A stretch of 64,000 nucleotides of DNA, taken from assembly GCA_964195425.1 (NCBI GenBank), contig CAXMOM010000004.1, positions 93,244 to 157,243 of the forward strand. The letters are read 5' to 3'. A program made the position numbers and the translations under genes. Below are positions 16,667 to 25,312 of the stretch, in pieces (position 1 is the first letter of the stretch; each line of letters opens with the position of its first letter). This DNA comes from Glaciecola sp964195425. GTDB lineage: Bacteria; Pseudomonadota; Gammaproteobacteria; Enterobacterales; Alteromonadaceae. Below the pieces are notes generated by a model, which had not been told where the DNA came from, did no database searches, and saw nothing but the letters and a program-made list of their open reading frames with translations.

Positions 16667-19459
16667 ATGCACAACCTACGCTCAAACACATTTACTTCTC
16701 GGTTTTCACCAAGCTTATTTAAGTTAGTTGCCGTGATTAGTTTGGTTTTCTTAATGACAGCTTGCCAAAAGAAAACATCGGAAGAATATATGCAAGAAGC
16801 GGCTGCCTTTGCTGCTGCTGGAAATAATCCGGCTGCTGTTGTAGCCTTGAAAAATGCTGTGCAGCAAGACATTCGATCTGCTGAAGCAAGATTCGAATTA
16901 GGCAAACTTTATTTAGAGTTAAGAGACTTTACTTCAGCCGAAAAAGAACTCAGTCGTGCGAAAGATTTAGGTTACCCTGAAAACGAAGTAGTGCCATTAC
17001 TTGCATTAGCTCTGCAAAAAACGGGCGCAAACGTTGCGCTGGCTGATTTAACCTTCATTGAAGCCGAACTTAGCAACTCTGACCAGATGGAAGTGGGTTT
17101 TCGAAAAGTTCGTTCACTTATGCAGTTAAACCAAACACCTGAGGCTAACGCACTTATTAGCGATTTGCTTCTCCTCGATACTAATGACGTCTACAAAGGG
17201 CTCGTGCAGGCCTATCAAGAAATACTTGATGAAAAACCTAAAGACGCTCTTGCTACTGCATTAGCTATGTATGAACGAGCTCCATTAAACAGTGATGTGC
17301 TGAACTTTACAGCGCGTTTGTATATGATAAATGGCGAAGCTGAAGAGGCCGCGAATATATATGAAAGCTATATAAAAGTAGAGCCCAAAGACTTAGAAGC
17401 CAAGTTTTCGCTCGCCAATATGTTGGTTGAACAAAGACAGCCCATAAGAGCAGAAAAATATATTGATGAACTGCTTGAAATCATCCCTGAAAACCCGCTA
17501 CTTAATCAACTTAAGGGCGTTGTAAGGGCCGCAGCCAGTGACTTTGATGAGGCTAAACTTTATTCTGAAAAGGCGATTTCGGCTGGCCGTTCTGATCCCG
17601 CTTTGCGCTTGATCGCCGGCTTTTCATCTTATCAGCTCCAAGAATATGAAGCTGCCGTTAGGCATTTATCATTTATTGCATCTATTTTGCCCGACAATCA
17701 TCCTGGCTTGCGTATTCTTGCGGCGAGTCAACTACAAGGTAATCTGGGCGATGACGCTGGTGAAGTACTTGCGCGAATTAATGATGTAACAACTCAAGAT
17801 GCAAGCTTGTTTTCAAGAGCGGGCTACGAGTTAATTAAATCGGGTAATACTGAAGCAGCGCAAGCCGTAATTGACCAAGCCGATAAGATAAGTGAATCAT
17901 CTGAAGATTTAACGCGTTTAGGTATATTGAAGCTTTCAATGAACGATGTTGAAGGCCTGGTCGATTTAGAAAGTGCAGTTGATAAAGCGCCTGATTCTAT
18001 TACTGCAAAAACAACCCTAGCAAGTGCATACTTAGGTACAAAGCAATTAGACAAGGCAATGGCCTTGGCGAAACAATGGCAAGAAGATGAACCAACCGTA
18101 GTTGATGGTTATTTATTAGAGTCAGAAGTATTGCAGCGGCAAGAAAGGTTTGCTGAAGCGTCGATAGTGATTACTAAAGCGAGTGCTTTAGACAGCAACA
18201 GCGTTCCCGTCAAATTAGCCTCTATACGTCAAGATTTACGTCAAAAGAAACTTGACTCCGCGCTTACCAAAACCGAGGCGTTATTAGAAATAGCCCCGTA
18301 CAATTTGCCCGCATTAGCCAGTTATTTTGCGCTTAAAAATGATGCTAATGATGCAATGCCGGCTATTGATAAAATTCGTAAAGCAGTGAGCGATAATCCC
18401 GACGATGCTAACCTTGGTTTGTTACTTGCTCGTATTACACTTTCACTTAAGAAGCCTGATGAAGCTTTAGATGCGTTAAAAAATATTAAACCAGACCGTC
18501 AAGCTCCACCTTCTTTTTGGCAAATAAAGGGATTTGCACTGACCCAAAACAAGCAAAATGACGAAGCGCTTAAGCACTATGCGGCCTGGGCGGAGTTATT
18601 TCCTAATCAAGAAAAGGCCGTAATGGGACAATTGCTAATACTAGAATCATCACGTGCTTATGAAGCAGGTGCTCGTATCGCAAGCAGTTTTGTGGCACGT
18701 AAAGATAATTTGCAAATTAAAATAATGCAAAGTTACTTTATGGTCATGGCAGGTGATGTGATTGGCAGCAAGGAAGTAATTGCTTCAATAGACGATAAGT
18801 ACCAACCATTACCGTTTTTACGTGGTGTTAAGGCTCGAATTGCCCTCGCTGAGGGAAGAGGAGGCGACGCTGTAGAAGATGCATTGCTCGCGTATGAATC
18901 GGCTAAGTCTGCCGACAACCTATTTGTTTACGTGCGCACCTTAGATTTATCTAAGCAGTCAAATCTAGTATTAAATACAATTGAAAAGCACGTAGAAGAA
19001 TTTCCTGCTGATGGCCGGTCTAGGTTGTTGTTAGCCGAACGTCAAATTTCGCTAGACCCTTCATCTGCGCTTGCTGGTTACGAGGCGCTGCTGATAGATT
19101 TTCCTAATAATTTTGTGGTATTAAATAACGCGGCACATTTGCTAATGGTAGCCGATAACCTTGATAAGGCGTCTGAGTATTCGAGCAGAGCATTTGTTAT
19201 TCAGCCTAAGAATGTTGCTATTGGAGATACTCATGCGCAAATATTGCTTCGTCAAGGTAATGCCCAAGAGGCACTAGAAGTTTATAACAGTGTAATGAAC
19301 GACAAAGTGAGCAATGAAGAAATTTCGCTTAACTATATTGAGGTATTATTTATAAATAACAATATGACTATTGCTGAACGTCGTATTAAAGATTTAAATT
19401 TAACGACTTCTCAGGCAAAAGCACGTTTAGCCGATTTACAGAAGCAATATGCAAATTAG
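16667..19459 (+). CDS. PrsT-like TPR lipoprotein of the XrtA/PEP-CTERM system
   Basis: A 930-residue lipoprotein: the N-terminus has a membrane segment and a lipobox ending in LMTAC, with Cys33 as lipidation site. The rest is a long array of tetratricopeptide repeats (for example EARFELGKLYLELRDFTSAEKEL, seen in parts). Length and N-terminal pattern (CQKKTSEEYMQEA) match PrsT, the TPR protein found with exosortase XrtA and extracellular polysaccharide export. Two secreted proteins with PEP-CTERM or similar tails lie elsewhere in the window, which supports the link. An AAGGT ribosome-binding site precedes the ATG. The exosortase itself is not in the window. Its molecular role is not established. 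Confidence 0.8.
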   Translation: MHNLRSNTFTSRFSPSLFKLVAVISLVFLMTACQKKTSEEYMQEAAAFAAAGNNPAAVVALKNAVQQDIRSAEARFELGKLYLELRDFTSAEKELSRAKDLGYPENEVVPLLALALQKTGANVALADLTFIEAELSNSDQMEVGFRKVRSLMQLNQTPEANALISDLLLLDTNDVYKGLVQAYQEILDEKPKDALATALAMYERAPLNSDVLNFTARLYMINGEAEEAANIYESYIKVEPKDLEAKFSLANMLVEQRQPIRAEKYIDELLEIIPENPLLNQLKGVVRAAASDFDEAKLYSEKAISAGRSDPALRLIAGFSSYQLQEYEAAVRHLSFIASILPDNHPGLRILAASQLQGNLGDDAGEVLARINDVTTQDASLFSRAGYELIKSGNTEAAQAVIDQADKISESSEDLTRLGILKLSMNDVEGLVDLESAVDKAPDSITAKTTLASAYLGTKQLDKAMALAKQWQEDEPTVVDGYLLESEVLQRQERFAEASIVITKASALDSNSVPVKLASIRQDLRQKKLDSALTKTEALLEIAPYNLPALASYFALKNDANDAMPAIDKIRKAVSDNPDDANLGLLLARITLSLKKPDEALDALKNIKPDRQAPPSFWQIKGFALTQNKQNDEALKHYAAWAELFPNQEKAVMGQLLILESSRAYEAGARIASSFVARKDNLQIKIMQSYFMVMAGDVIGSKEVIASIDDKYQPLPFLRGVKARIALAEGRGGDAVEDALLAYESAKSADNLFVYVRTLDLSKQSNLVLNTIEKHVEEFPADGRSRLLLAERQISLDPSSALAGYEALLIDFPNNFVVLNNAAHLLMVADNLDKASEYSSRAFVIQPKNVAIGDTHAQILLRQGNAQEALEVYNSVMNDKVSNEEISLNYIEVLFINNNMTIAERRIKDLNLTTSQAKARLADLQKQYAN

Positions 19460-19478
19460 AGAGTAAATTTGTAAAGAA

Positions 19479-19521
19479 GGCTCACGTGTTGACCTAAGGT
19501 TGGCAACACGTGGGCCTTTTT
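19479..19521 (+). terminator. Rho-independent terminator after the prsT-like gene
   Basis: A 13-bp stem with one mismatch (GGCTCACGTGTTG / CAACACGTGGGCC), a 12-base loop and five Ts directly after, on the plus strand 20 bases past the stop. Confidence 0.88.
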
Positions 19522-19611
19522 AGGGCTCGAAATTAAAGAGCCGCCCGTTGTGTAATACCACTATGTATAGTATTCCTAGCGGTATGCTCAATAATCCTAA
19601 GAGTAGAACAC

Positions 19612-20400
19612 TTGTTCCAAACTATCCAAACAGCATTCTTAAAACTACGTAACAACAAATCTTTCGAATTTTTTGTGATTGCGGTGATCATAATTTCGGC
19701 ATTAGAGATAGGTGCGAAAACCTATGATTTGTCTGATACCGCTATAGCTGTCACCCAGTACATGGACGTATTCATTACCGTATTCTTCTTATTTGAAATA
19801 CTCGTTAGATTTATAGGGGAAGAAAGAAAGAAAGACTTTTTAAAATCTGGATGGAATGTTTTCGATACCCTAGTGGTAGTCATTAGCTTAATACCTGTTG
19901 ATGAATCTGAGATGGCATTGCTTGCGCGTTTAATCAGGATTTTTAGAGTACTCAGAATGATTTCTGTTGTTCCAGAGCTGCGTATACTCATTAACTCTCT
20001 GCTTAAAGCACTGCCTAGACTAGGCTATGTGGTGCTCCTTATGTTTATTATTTTTTACATCTACGCGGCCGTGGGCAGCTATTTGTTTGGCGAAATCAAC
20101 ACCACGCTTTGGGGCGACATTGCTATTTCAATGCTCACCCTCTTTAGAGTTATGACCTTTGAGGATTGGACCGATATCCAATATGAAACCATGGAGGTGT
20201 ATCCCATGAGTTGGATATACTACATGAGTTTTATATTTTTTACGGCCTTTGCATTTTTGAATATGGTGATTGGAATTGTAGTGGGCGTGATGGATGAAGA
20301 GCATACTAAAGAGCGTAATGAAGGCCAACCAAGCATGCTAGATTTACAAAATCAGATTACGCAATTAGGCCAGCAAATTGAACAGCTAAGTAAAAAATAG
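19612..20400 (+). CDS. Voltage-gated cation channel, single-domain (NaChBac/BacNav superfamily)
   Basis: 262 residues with six membrane segments. S4 carries regularly spaced arginines (LLARLIRIFRVLRM, residues 103-116). The pore ends in LTLFRVMTFEDWTDI, where TFEDWTD (182-188) aligns with the selectivity filter (TLESWS in Na channels). After S6 the C-terminus (about 240-262) forms a Gln/Leu coiled coil typical of tetramerising bacterial channels. The filter has two more acidic residues than Na-selective members, at positions changed in the engineered Ca channel CavAb. The frame starts at TTG; no in-frame ATG lies nearby upstream and the ribosome-binding site is weak, so the exact start is unsure. 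Confidence 0.87.
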   Translation: MFQTIQTAFLKLRNNKSFEFFVIAVIIISALEIGAKTYDLSDTAIAVTQYMDVFITVFFLFEILVRFIGEERKKDFLKSGWNVFDTLVVVISLIPVDESEMALLARLIRIFRVLRMISVVPELRILINSLLKALPRLGYVVLLMFIIFYIYAAVGSYLFGEINTTLWGDIAISMLTLFRVMTFEDWTDIQYETMEVYPMSWIYYMSFIFFTAFAFLNMVIGIVVGVMDEEHTKERNEGQPSMLDLQNQITQLGQQIEQLSKK

Positions 20401-20468
20401 CGCAAAGAATTTAGCCTGATTTAAGGCTTCAGCCATTTTTAGTAGCTTTTTTATTAGTTAAAGGCATG

Positions 20469-21293
20469 CTAGGGAATGGTCTGGCAGAGTTCACACCAAT
20501 AAATTCGCCGGCCATTTCTTACTCCTTTAATAATATCAGAGACGCATTCACGACACGGTAGGCCTTCTCTGTTGAATGCCATAAAGCGCACACTTTCATA
20601 GTTTCCCGTGGTTTTTTTAAGTTGTTTCCGTAATCGCTCAGGGAGTGTATGTCCTTTAGTGTCATAAGCGCGCCTTGATATTATCAGTGTTTGCTTTGCT
20701 AATGTTTCAAGCTGTTTCGGGCGGAGTTGATTAGGTTTCATATCAGGATGAATACCAGCGGCAAATAAGATTTCAGTGCGCAAGTAATTACCAATGCCAG
20801 CTATAAAGCTTTGGTCTAAATACAAAATAGATAGTTTTCTATTACCAAACCGTTTATCGGACAGTCGCTCTGAGATTGTTTGCCATGCTAAGGCTTTGTG
20901 CAATATGTCTGGACCAATTTTTCGTAAAAACGGATGCGCTGCTAACTCTTGTCGCTCATATACCGCAATGTCAGAAGCGCTGTACAATAATGCACTATGC
21001 GTGCTTGTATGCAGGGCCAACCGCAACAAACGTTTGGTTTCAGGCAATTGTCCTCTTTTACAGGTTTTCCACACACCATAAAGTTGGTTGTGGGAGTAAA
21101 CCGATTGTCCATTAGCAAAATGAATGAGCATGGCTTTACCGCGCGTTTCTACTTCCTCTACTACTTTACCTTTTAGTATCTGCGCGGCATCACTCAAACG
21201 CGGCAAGCCTACTTCAATGTCTTCTATTATTTGATTTTCTATGACTTTAGCTATTTTGTCGGCAGCAAGCCTAATTTCAGGGCCCTCAGGCAT
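20469..21293 (-). CDS. nei: Endonuclease VIII (Nei), Fpg/Nei-family DNA glycosylase
   Basis: 274 residues beginning MPEGPE, where Pro2 and Glu3 are the catalytic N-terminus of the Fpg/Nei family. The middle has the helix-two-turn-helix region (DQSFIAGIGNYLRTEILF), and the C-terminus is a zinc finger with Cys pairs CRECV and CELCQ. PEGPEIRLAADK is the Nei rather than the Fpg pattern (PELPEVE). The enzyme removes oxidised pyrimidines and cuts the abasic site by beta/delta elimination. Length is close to E. coli Nei (263). It is convergent with the upstream channel gene and shares its strand with tolC. Confidence 0.93.
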   Translation of the reverse strand: MPEGPEIRLAADKIAKVIENQIIEDIEVGLPRLSDAAQILKGKVVEEVETRGKAMLIHFANGQSVYSHNQLYGVWKTCKRGQLPETKRLLRLALHTSTHSALLYSASDIAVYERQELAAHPFLRKIGPDILHKALAWQTISERLSDKRFGNRKLSILYLDQSFIAGIGNYLRTEILFAAGIHPDMKPNQLRPKQLETLAKQTLIISRRAYDTKGHTLPERLRKQLKKTTGNYESVRFMAFNREGLPCRECVSDIIKGVRNGRRIYWCELCQTIP

Positions 21294-21412
21294 TAATTTA
21301 TCCTATATAGTGTGGTCTGCATGCTCTATTTTTGCCAAGATAGTTTGCAGCTTTGAATTGCGCTCGTTATTTATTTTAATTGACTGCAGTATAAACGATA
21401 AAAAGTGGATGT

Positions 21413-21441
21413 AAAAAAACCCTCGTTTAACAGAGGGTTTT
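21413..21441 (-). terminator. Rho-independent terminator of tolC
   Basis: Stem AAAACCCTC / GAGGGTTTT with an 8-base loop, followed by seven Ts on the minus strand, lies 17 bases past the tolC stop. Confidence 0.9.
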
Positions 21442-21457
21442 ACATGAAGCTATATGT

Positions 21458-22867
21458 TTACGATTGAGCTGGAGGTGCCGGTTTTAAAACCTTATTAATA
21501 TCCATCAAATCTTGTTGCGTTAAGGTGCCCGAGGCTTGTTTCAGACTCACAATCGACACAATAAAGCTGTATCTTGCATCGGCTAAGTTACGGCGCGCAT
21601 CAAATAAGTTACGAGTGCTATTAAGCACATCAACAATGGTTCGTGTGCCGACATCGAAGCCTGCTTCGGTTGCCTGCAGTGCACTTTCTGCTGAAACAAC
21701 AGACTGCTCAAGTGCACGTATAGTCGAGATAGACGCTTTTACATCGTTAAACGAACTACGCACTTGGCGCACAGTTTGGCGATGCGTTAGCTCTAAGTTT
21801 TCACTTGCGACCACATAATTAGCGCGTGCTCTTTCGCTGCCCGCAGAGACACTTCCACCTTGGTAAATGGGTACGCTTAGTACAACACGAATAGATTGGC
21901 TATCGAGTGCTCCTGGATTGTTCGGCAAGCCACCATTAAAGATTGATTCGTTGTCATTGATATCGTATGAAGCGCCAAGACTAAGCGTTGGGTAATGCCC
22001 ACTTTTTGCTAAATCAATATCTTGCTTAGCAACATCTTTTACAAAACGCTGAGCTAACAAGTCTAAATTAGAATCTTTGGCTAATTCTAACCACGCGTTA
22101 ACGGTATTGGGTGAAGGTTGCACTGCACTGAATAAATCGGTATCAAGAACCGCAATCCGGTCATGATATTTCCCCGTGATTTCTCTTAATTCCTCAAGGC
22201 GTGCTTCAAGAAAGTTTTCAGCGCGAATTTGACGGGCCACGGTATTGTCGAAGTTAGCTTGAGCTTCGTGTACATCGGTAATTGCGGTTAAACCCACTTC
22301 AAATCGTTGTTTGGTTTGTTCTAACTGTCTTTCAATCGCTTTAAGCTCTGCTTTTACAAACACGACGTTGTCTTGTTCACGTAAAACCGCAAGGTAAGCG
22401 TTAACTGTTCGTAGCATTAACGCTTGAAAAGTTGCCCCTAGCACAGCATCGCTTTGCTGAGCAACGAGTTCTGCGCGGTCCATTCCCAACCAGTTTGAAT
22501 GGTCATATAACGACATACTCAGATCAACGCCGTAATTTAGACCGCTGTTTTCTACTTCACCAATGCTATTCACAAAAGTTTGTCTTCCAGCGTCATCAAG
22601 AACAGGCTGGTTGTTGGCATCAGTAATGGCTTGGTTAAACTCAGTTTCTCTATTCGATTTAGAATAACTAATACTGCCTGATATTTGCGGCAATAAATTA
22701 GCGCGGCTAATAGCTATGCCTGTGTAAGCTGCATCTTTTTGCGCTTTTGCTCTATTTACGATTGGATCGTTAGCCTGTGCCAATTCATAAACGGAGGCTA
22801 AGTCGTCAGCAAAAGCTGTGCTTGAAAGGGTTAGTCCAAGGACTAATGCAATAAATGTTTTTTTCAT
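21458..22867 (-). CDS. tolC: TolC-family outer-membrane efflux/secretion channel
   Basis: 469 residues from the ATG that opens the signal peptide MKKTFIALVLGLTLSSTAFA; an in-frame start 60 bases upstream would extend the signal unnaturally. The mature protein has the two repeated halves of coiled-coil hairpins and short barrel strands typical of TolC (LASVYELAQANDPIV; GGSVSAGSERARANYVV; AGFDVGTRTIVDVLNS). It forms trimeric channels used by type I secretion and efflux pumps. As in E. coli it is divergent from nudF. It is a plausible partner of the C39/HlyD exporter encoded elsewhere in the window. Confidence 0.93.
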   Translation of the reverse strand: MKKTFIALVLGLTLSSTAFADDLASVYELAQANDPIVNRAKAQKDAAYTGIAISRANLLPQISGSISYSKSNRETEFNQAITDANNQPVLDDAGRQTFVNSIGEVENSGLNYGVDLSMSLYDHSNWLGMDRAELVAQQSDAVLGATFQALMLRTVNAYLAVLREQDNVVFVKAELKAIERQLEQTKQRFEVGLTAITDVHEAQANFDNTVARQIRAENFLEARLEELREITGKYHDRIAVLDTDLFSAVQPSPNTVNAWLELAKDSNLDLLAQRFVKDVAKQDIDLAKSGHYPTLSLGASYDINDNESIFNGGLPNNPGALDSQSIRVVLSVPIYQGGSVSAGSERARANYVVASENLELTHRQTVRQVRSSFNDVKASISTIRALEQSVVSAESALQATEAGFDVGTRTIVDVLNSTRNLFDARRNLADARYSFIVSIVSLKQASGTLTQQDLMDINKVLKPAPPAQS

Positions 22868-23138
22868 CGATGAGTGCTCTGCGAGTTTAAATTGGTTAAA
22901 GCTATTAATATGCATAGTGTATGTCACCCATGCGAAAATGCGTAACGAATGGATGTATCAAACAATGTTTAAGTGTAACAGAATGTAATGTGTTTGCAGA
23001 TTAAAGATATGTTAGTTTGTCCGATTTAAAGCTGCTCTTTAGTGCTGTAGACAGTATTTGCGGACGGCATCTAGCTTATTTATGGTGAATGGGTAAAATA
23101 GCGACTATCTTCATTACTGTCATTTGAGTCAATCTTAT

Positions 23139-23765
23139 ATGTCAAAGTCTAGTACGAGCTTTACCAAAGCCGATGTGAAAGTATTAAAGAAAGAATCCTT
23201 ATATGAAGGTTTCTTTACCTTAAACAAGTATCACTTAAAGCATAAGTTGTTTGACGGCGGGGAGAGTAGGCTGGTTATACGCGAAGTTTTTGAACGTGGG
23301 CACGCGGCAGCGGTTTTACCTTATGATCCTATTCTCGATGAACTCGTTTTATTAGAACAATTTAGGTTTCCGGCAATGGAGACTAACAATAACCCGTGGC
23401 TGATTGAAGTTGTTGCGGGCATTGTTGAAGAAGGTGAGGATTTTGAAGAGGTTTGCCACCGCGAAGCTCAAGAAGAGGCCGGAATAATATTAACTAAGCT
23501 CATTAAAATGAATTCTTACTTAGCTTCGCCCGGCGCATGCACTGAACGTATCCATGTTTATTTAGGCAAGGTTGATGCTAGCAGCGCAAGTGGAATTCAT
23601 GGATTAGATAATGAAGCCGAAGATATAAAGGTACTTAGGGTGCCTTTCGACGAAGCGGTAATGTGGTTAAATGAAGGTAAAATAGATAATAGTACCGCTA
23701 TTATTGCCATACAGTGGTTGATGCTTAACAAACATAAGGTGCGTCAAGATTGGGGCCAACAGTAA
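23139..23765 (+). CDS. nudF: ADP-ribose pyrophosphatase NudF (Nudix hydrolase)
   Basis: 208 residues. The Nudix box is complete: GIVEEGEDFEEVCHREAQEE followed by AGI fits GX5EX7REUXEEXGU. LEQFRFPAM and a downstream proline/alanine segment (SPGACTERIHVYLG) are the ADP-ribose pyrophosphatase signatures. The enzyme cuts ADP-ribose into AMP and ribose 5-phosphate. The first ATG is used here; an in-frame TTG lies 15 bases upstream and neither has a clear ribosome-binding site. It heads the nudF-yqiB-yqiA-parE run, which keeps the E. coli gene order apart from the missing cpdA. Confidence 0.92.
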   Translation: MSKSSTSFTKADVKVLKKESLYEGFFTLNKYHLKHKLFDGGESRLVIREVFERGHAAAVLPYDPILDELVLLEQFRFPAMETNNNPWLIEVVAGIVEEGEDFEEVCHREAQEEAGIILTKLIKMNSYLASPGACTERIHVYLGKVDASSASGIHGLDNEAEDIKVLRVPFDEAVMWLNEGKIDNSTAIIAIQWLMLNKHKVRQDWGQQ

Positions 23766-23837
23766 GGTAAGCTGTGGCAATAATCTGGATGTTTCGTATG
23801 TTTGAACACCATACATTAATTAAAAGGTAACAAACGC

Positions 23838-24266
23838 ATTTTACGAAAGAAATATGTACCTCATCTACCCAGCATACTGGCTACCTGCGAGCATAATTAT
23901 GTGTGCATGTTAAAGCTACTGCCCGACTGTGATACACATAATCTACACTATGAGTTCGACGTAGGTCATAGCTTAAAGTATCGAGTTCAAATTGTTGATT
24001 CCAGTCGTTATACAAGCACGCTTGAAATGGCACAAATAAGTGCTAATACTCCCGCTTTTTTACAACCTAAAATGATTATCCGCTTATACCATGATGCAAA
24101 AGTGGCGGAAGTACTCGAAGCTCAGCGAACATCAAGATTAAAGGCTGTGTACGAATACCCAAATTTAAACATGCATCAGCGTAACGAAAAATACATGGTA
24201 AATGTGTTTTTAGCAGAGTGGTTGCACTTTTGCTTATCTCAAAGGCTTGCGTCTACTTCTAATTAG
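23838..24266 (+). CDS. yqiB: YqiB-like protein (DUF1249), apparent ATT start
   Basis: 142 residues. The core (RYTSTLEMAQ, MIIRLYHDAKVAEV, NLNMHQRNEKY, FLAEWLHFCL) matches E. coli YqiB (140 residues), whose function is unknown. The homology runs upstream of the first ordinary start codon (GTG at 23901): the frame reads KKYVPHLPSILATCEHNY, aligning with E. coli KRYTPDFPEMMRLCEMNF. Between the stop at 23817-23819 and that stretch there is no ATG, GTG or TTG. The only fitting codon is ATT at 23838, ten bases after a strong AAAAGGT ribosome-binding site. Starting at GTG would lose 21 conserved residues. Gene order around it is as in E. coli. Confidence 0.8.
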   Translation: MLRKKYVPHLPSILATCEHNYVCMLKLLPDCDTHNLHYEFDVGHSLKYRVQIVDSSRYTSTLEMAQISANTPAFLQPKMIIRLYHDAKVAEVLEAQRTSRLKAVYEYPNLNMHQRNEKYMVNVFLAEWLHFCLSQRLASTSN

Positions 24267-24305
24267 CCTTATTTTAGTAAGCAAACTAGTTCAGTAAAGT
24301 TGTTT

Positions 24306-24935
24306 ATGCATCATTTAGTATACTTACATGGGTTTTTATCAAGCCCACAATCGGTGAAAGCACAACAAACAATTTGTTTTGCGAAAAAGCATTTTCCAAG
24401 CCTTAACCTTCATGTGCCACAATTGCCAGGTGATGTTCACAAAGCGCTTAAGATTATTGATAATCTTGTAGCGACTTTGCCATTACAGCAAACAGGTTTC
24501 ATTGGCAGTTCAATGGGTGGATTTCTATCAACGTATTGCATTGAAAAATATTCTATTAAAGATCATGCAACTGCACAGGCGTCCACTACTAATCGTAAAT
24601 TAGCAGCATGCCCCAAAGCGGTTTTGGTTAATCCAGCGGTTGAACCTTTTGAATTGTTGAGAGATTATTTAGGCCAACATGTAAACGAATATACCAATGA
24701 AGTGTTTCATATTTTGCCGCAACACATTGTCAAGCTAAGGCAGCTTTTCGTAAATAAATTAGCCGACCCATCAAGGTATAAGGTGCTATTGCAAAAGGGC
24801 GATGAAACCCTCGATTATAAACTGGCTGCAAAAAAATATGCTTATTCTAACTTAGTTGTCGAAGAGGGCGGCGACCACAGTTTTGTAAATTATGAAGCGC
24901 ACTTGCCACGTATTTTTAGGTTTTTATTTTCTTAG
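24306..24935 (+). CDS. yqiA: YqiA-family esterase (alpha/beta hydrolase)
   Basis: 209 residues from the ATG that gives MHHLVYLHGF, matching the E. coli YqiA start (MSTLLYLHGF); a TTG two codons earlier is less likely. The nucleophile is Ser69 in GSSMGG, the acid lies in KGDETLDY and the His in GGDHSF, a complete triad. VNPAVEPFELLRDYLGQ is the YqiA family signature. It is a small cytoplasmic esterase acting on acyl-CoA or short esters in vitro. In E. coli it precedes parE directly, as here; cpdA, which normally lies before it, is absent. Confidence 0.88.
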   Translation: MHHLVYLHGFLSSPQSVKAQQTICFAKKHFPSLNLHVPQLPGDVHKALKIIDNLVATLPLQQTGFIGSSMGGFLSTYCIEKYSIKDHATAQASTTNRKLAACPKAVLVNPAVEPFELLRDYLGQHVNEYTNEVFHILPQHIVKLRQLFVNKLADPSRYKVLLQKGDETLDYKLAAKKYAYSNLVVEEGGDHSFVNYEAHLPRIFRFLFS

Positions 24936-25312
24936 TAATTATTTACAGTAAAGCACAATATTTACAATCTAATTGTATTCGTTGAATAGCGTAGCGCGAT
25001 CTTTAAATATGCACTTAAATATATGCTATAAACTCATGGATTATGCACATATGATGTGTAAATTCATGACATATAAATGCTAAACAAGGCGGTTGCTCAT
25101 TGTTAACTTGCTTGTTACTATTGGATTTATATACAGGTGTTTTGTTGATTGTTTATTAGGATAATTAATCATGCGGTGAAAAGCCGGTTTTTAAGTACTA
25201 ATTGAACGTTAACTCAGGTCTAAACGTACATTGAAATATAAATCACAATACTTATAAAAGATGTCAATAAAAACACTTATAAAAATAACGACTACCTACA
25301 TGAGTTCAAAAC
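24936..25312. other. AT-rich intergenic region before parE
   Basis: No gene or RNA was recognised in these 377 bases. The only structure seen is a short palindrome, CACAT-ATG-ATGTG at 25046-25058, and several TATAAA-like boxes that could serve as parE promoters. The parE start lacks a strong ribosome-binding site. Confidence 0.4.
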
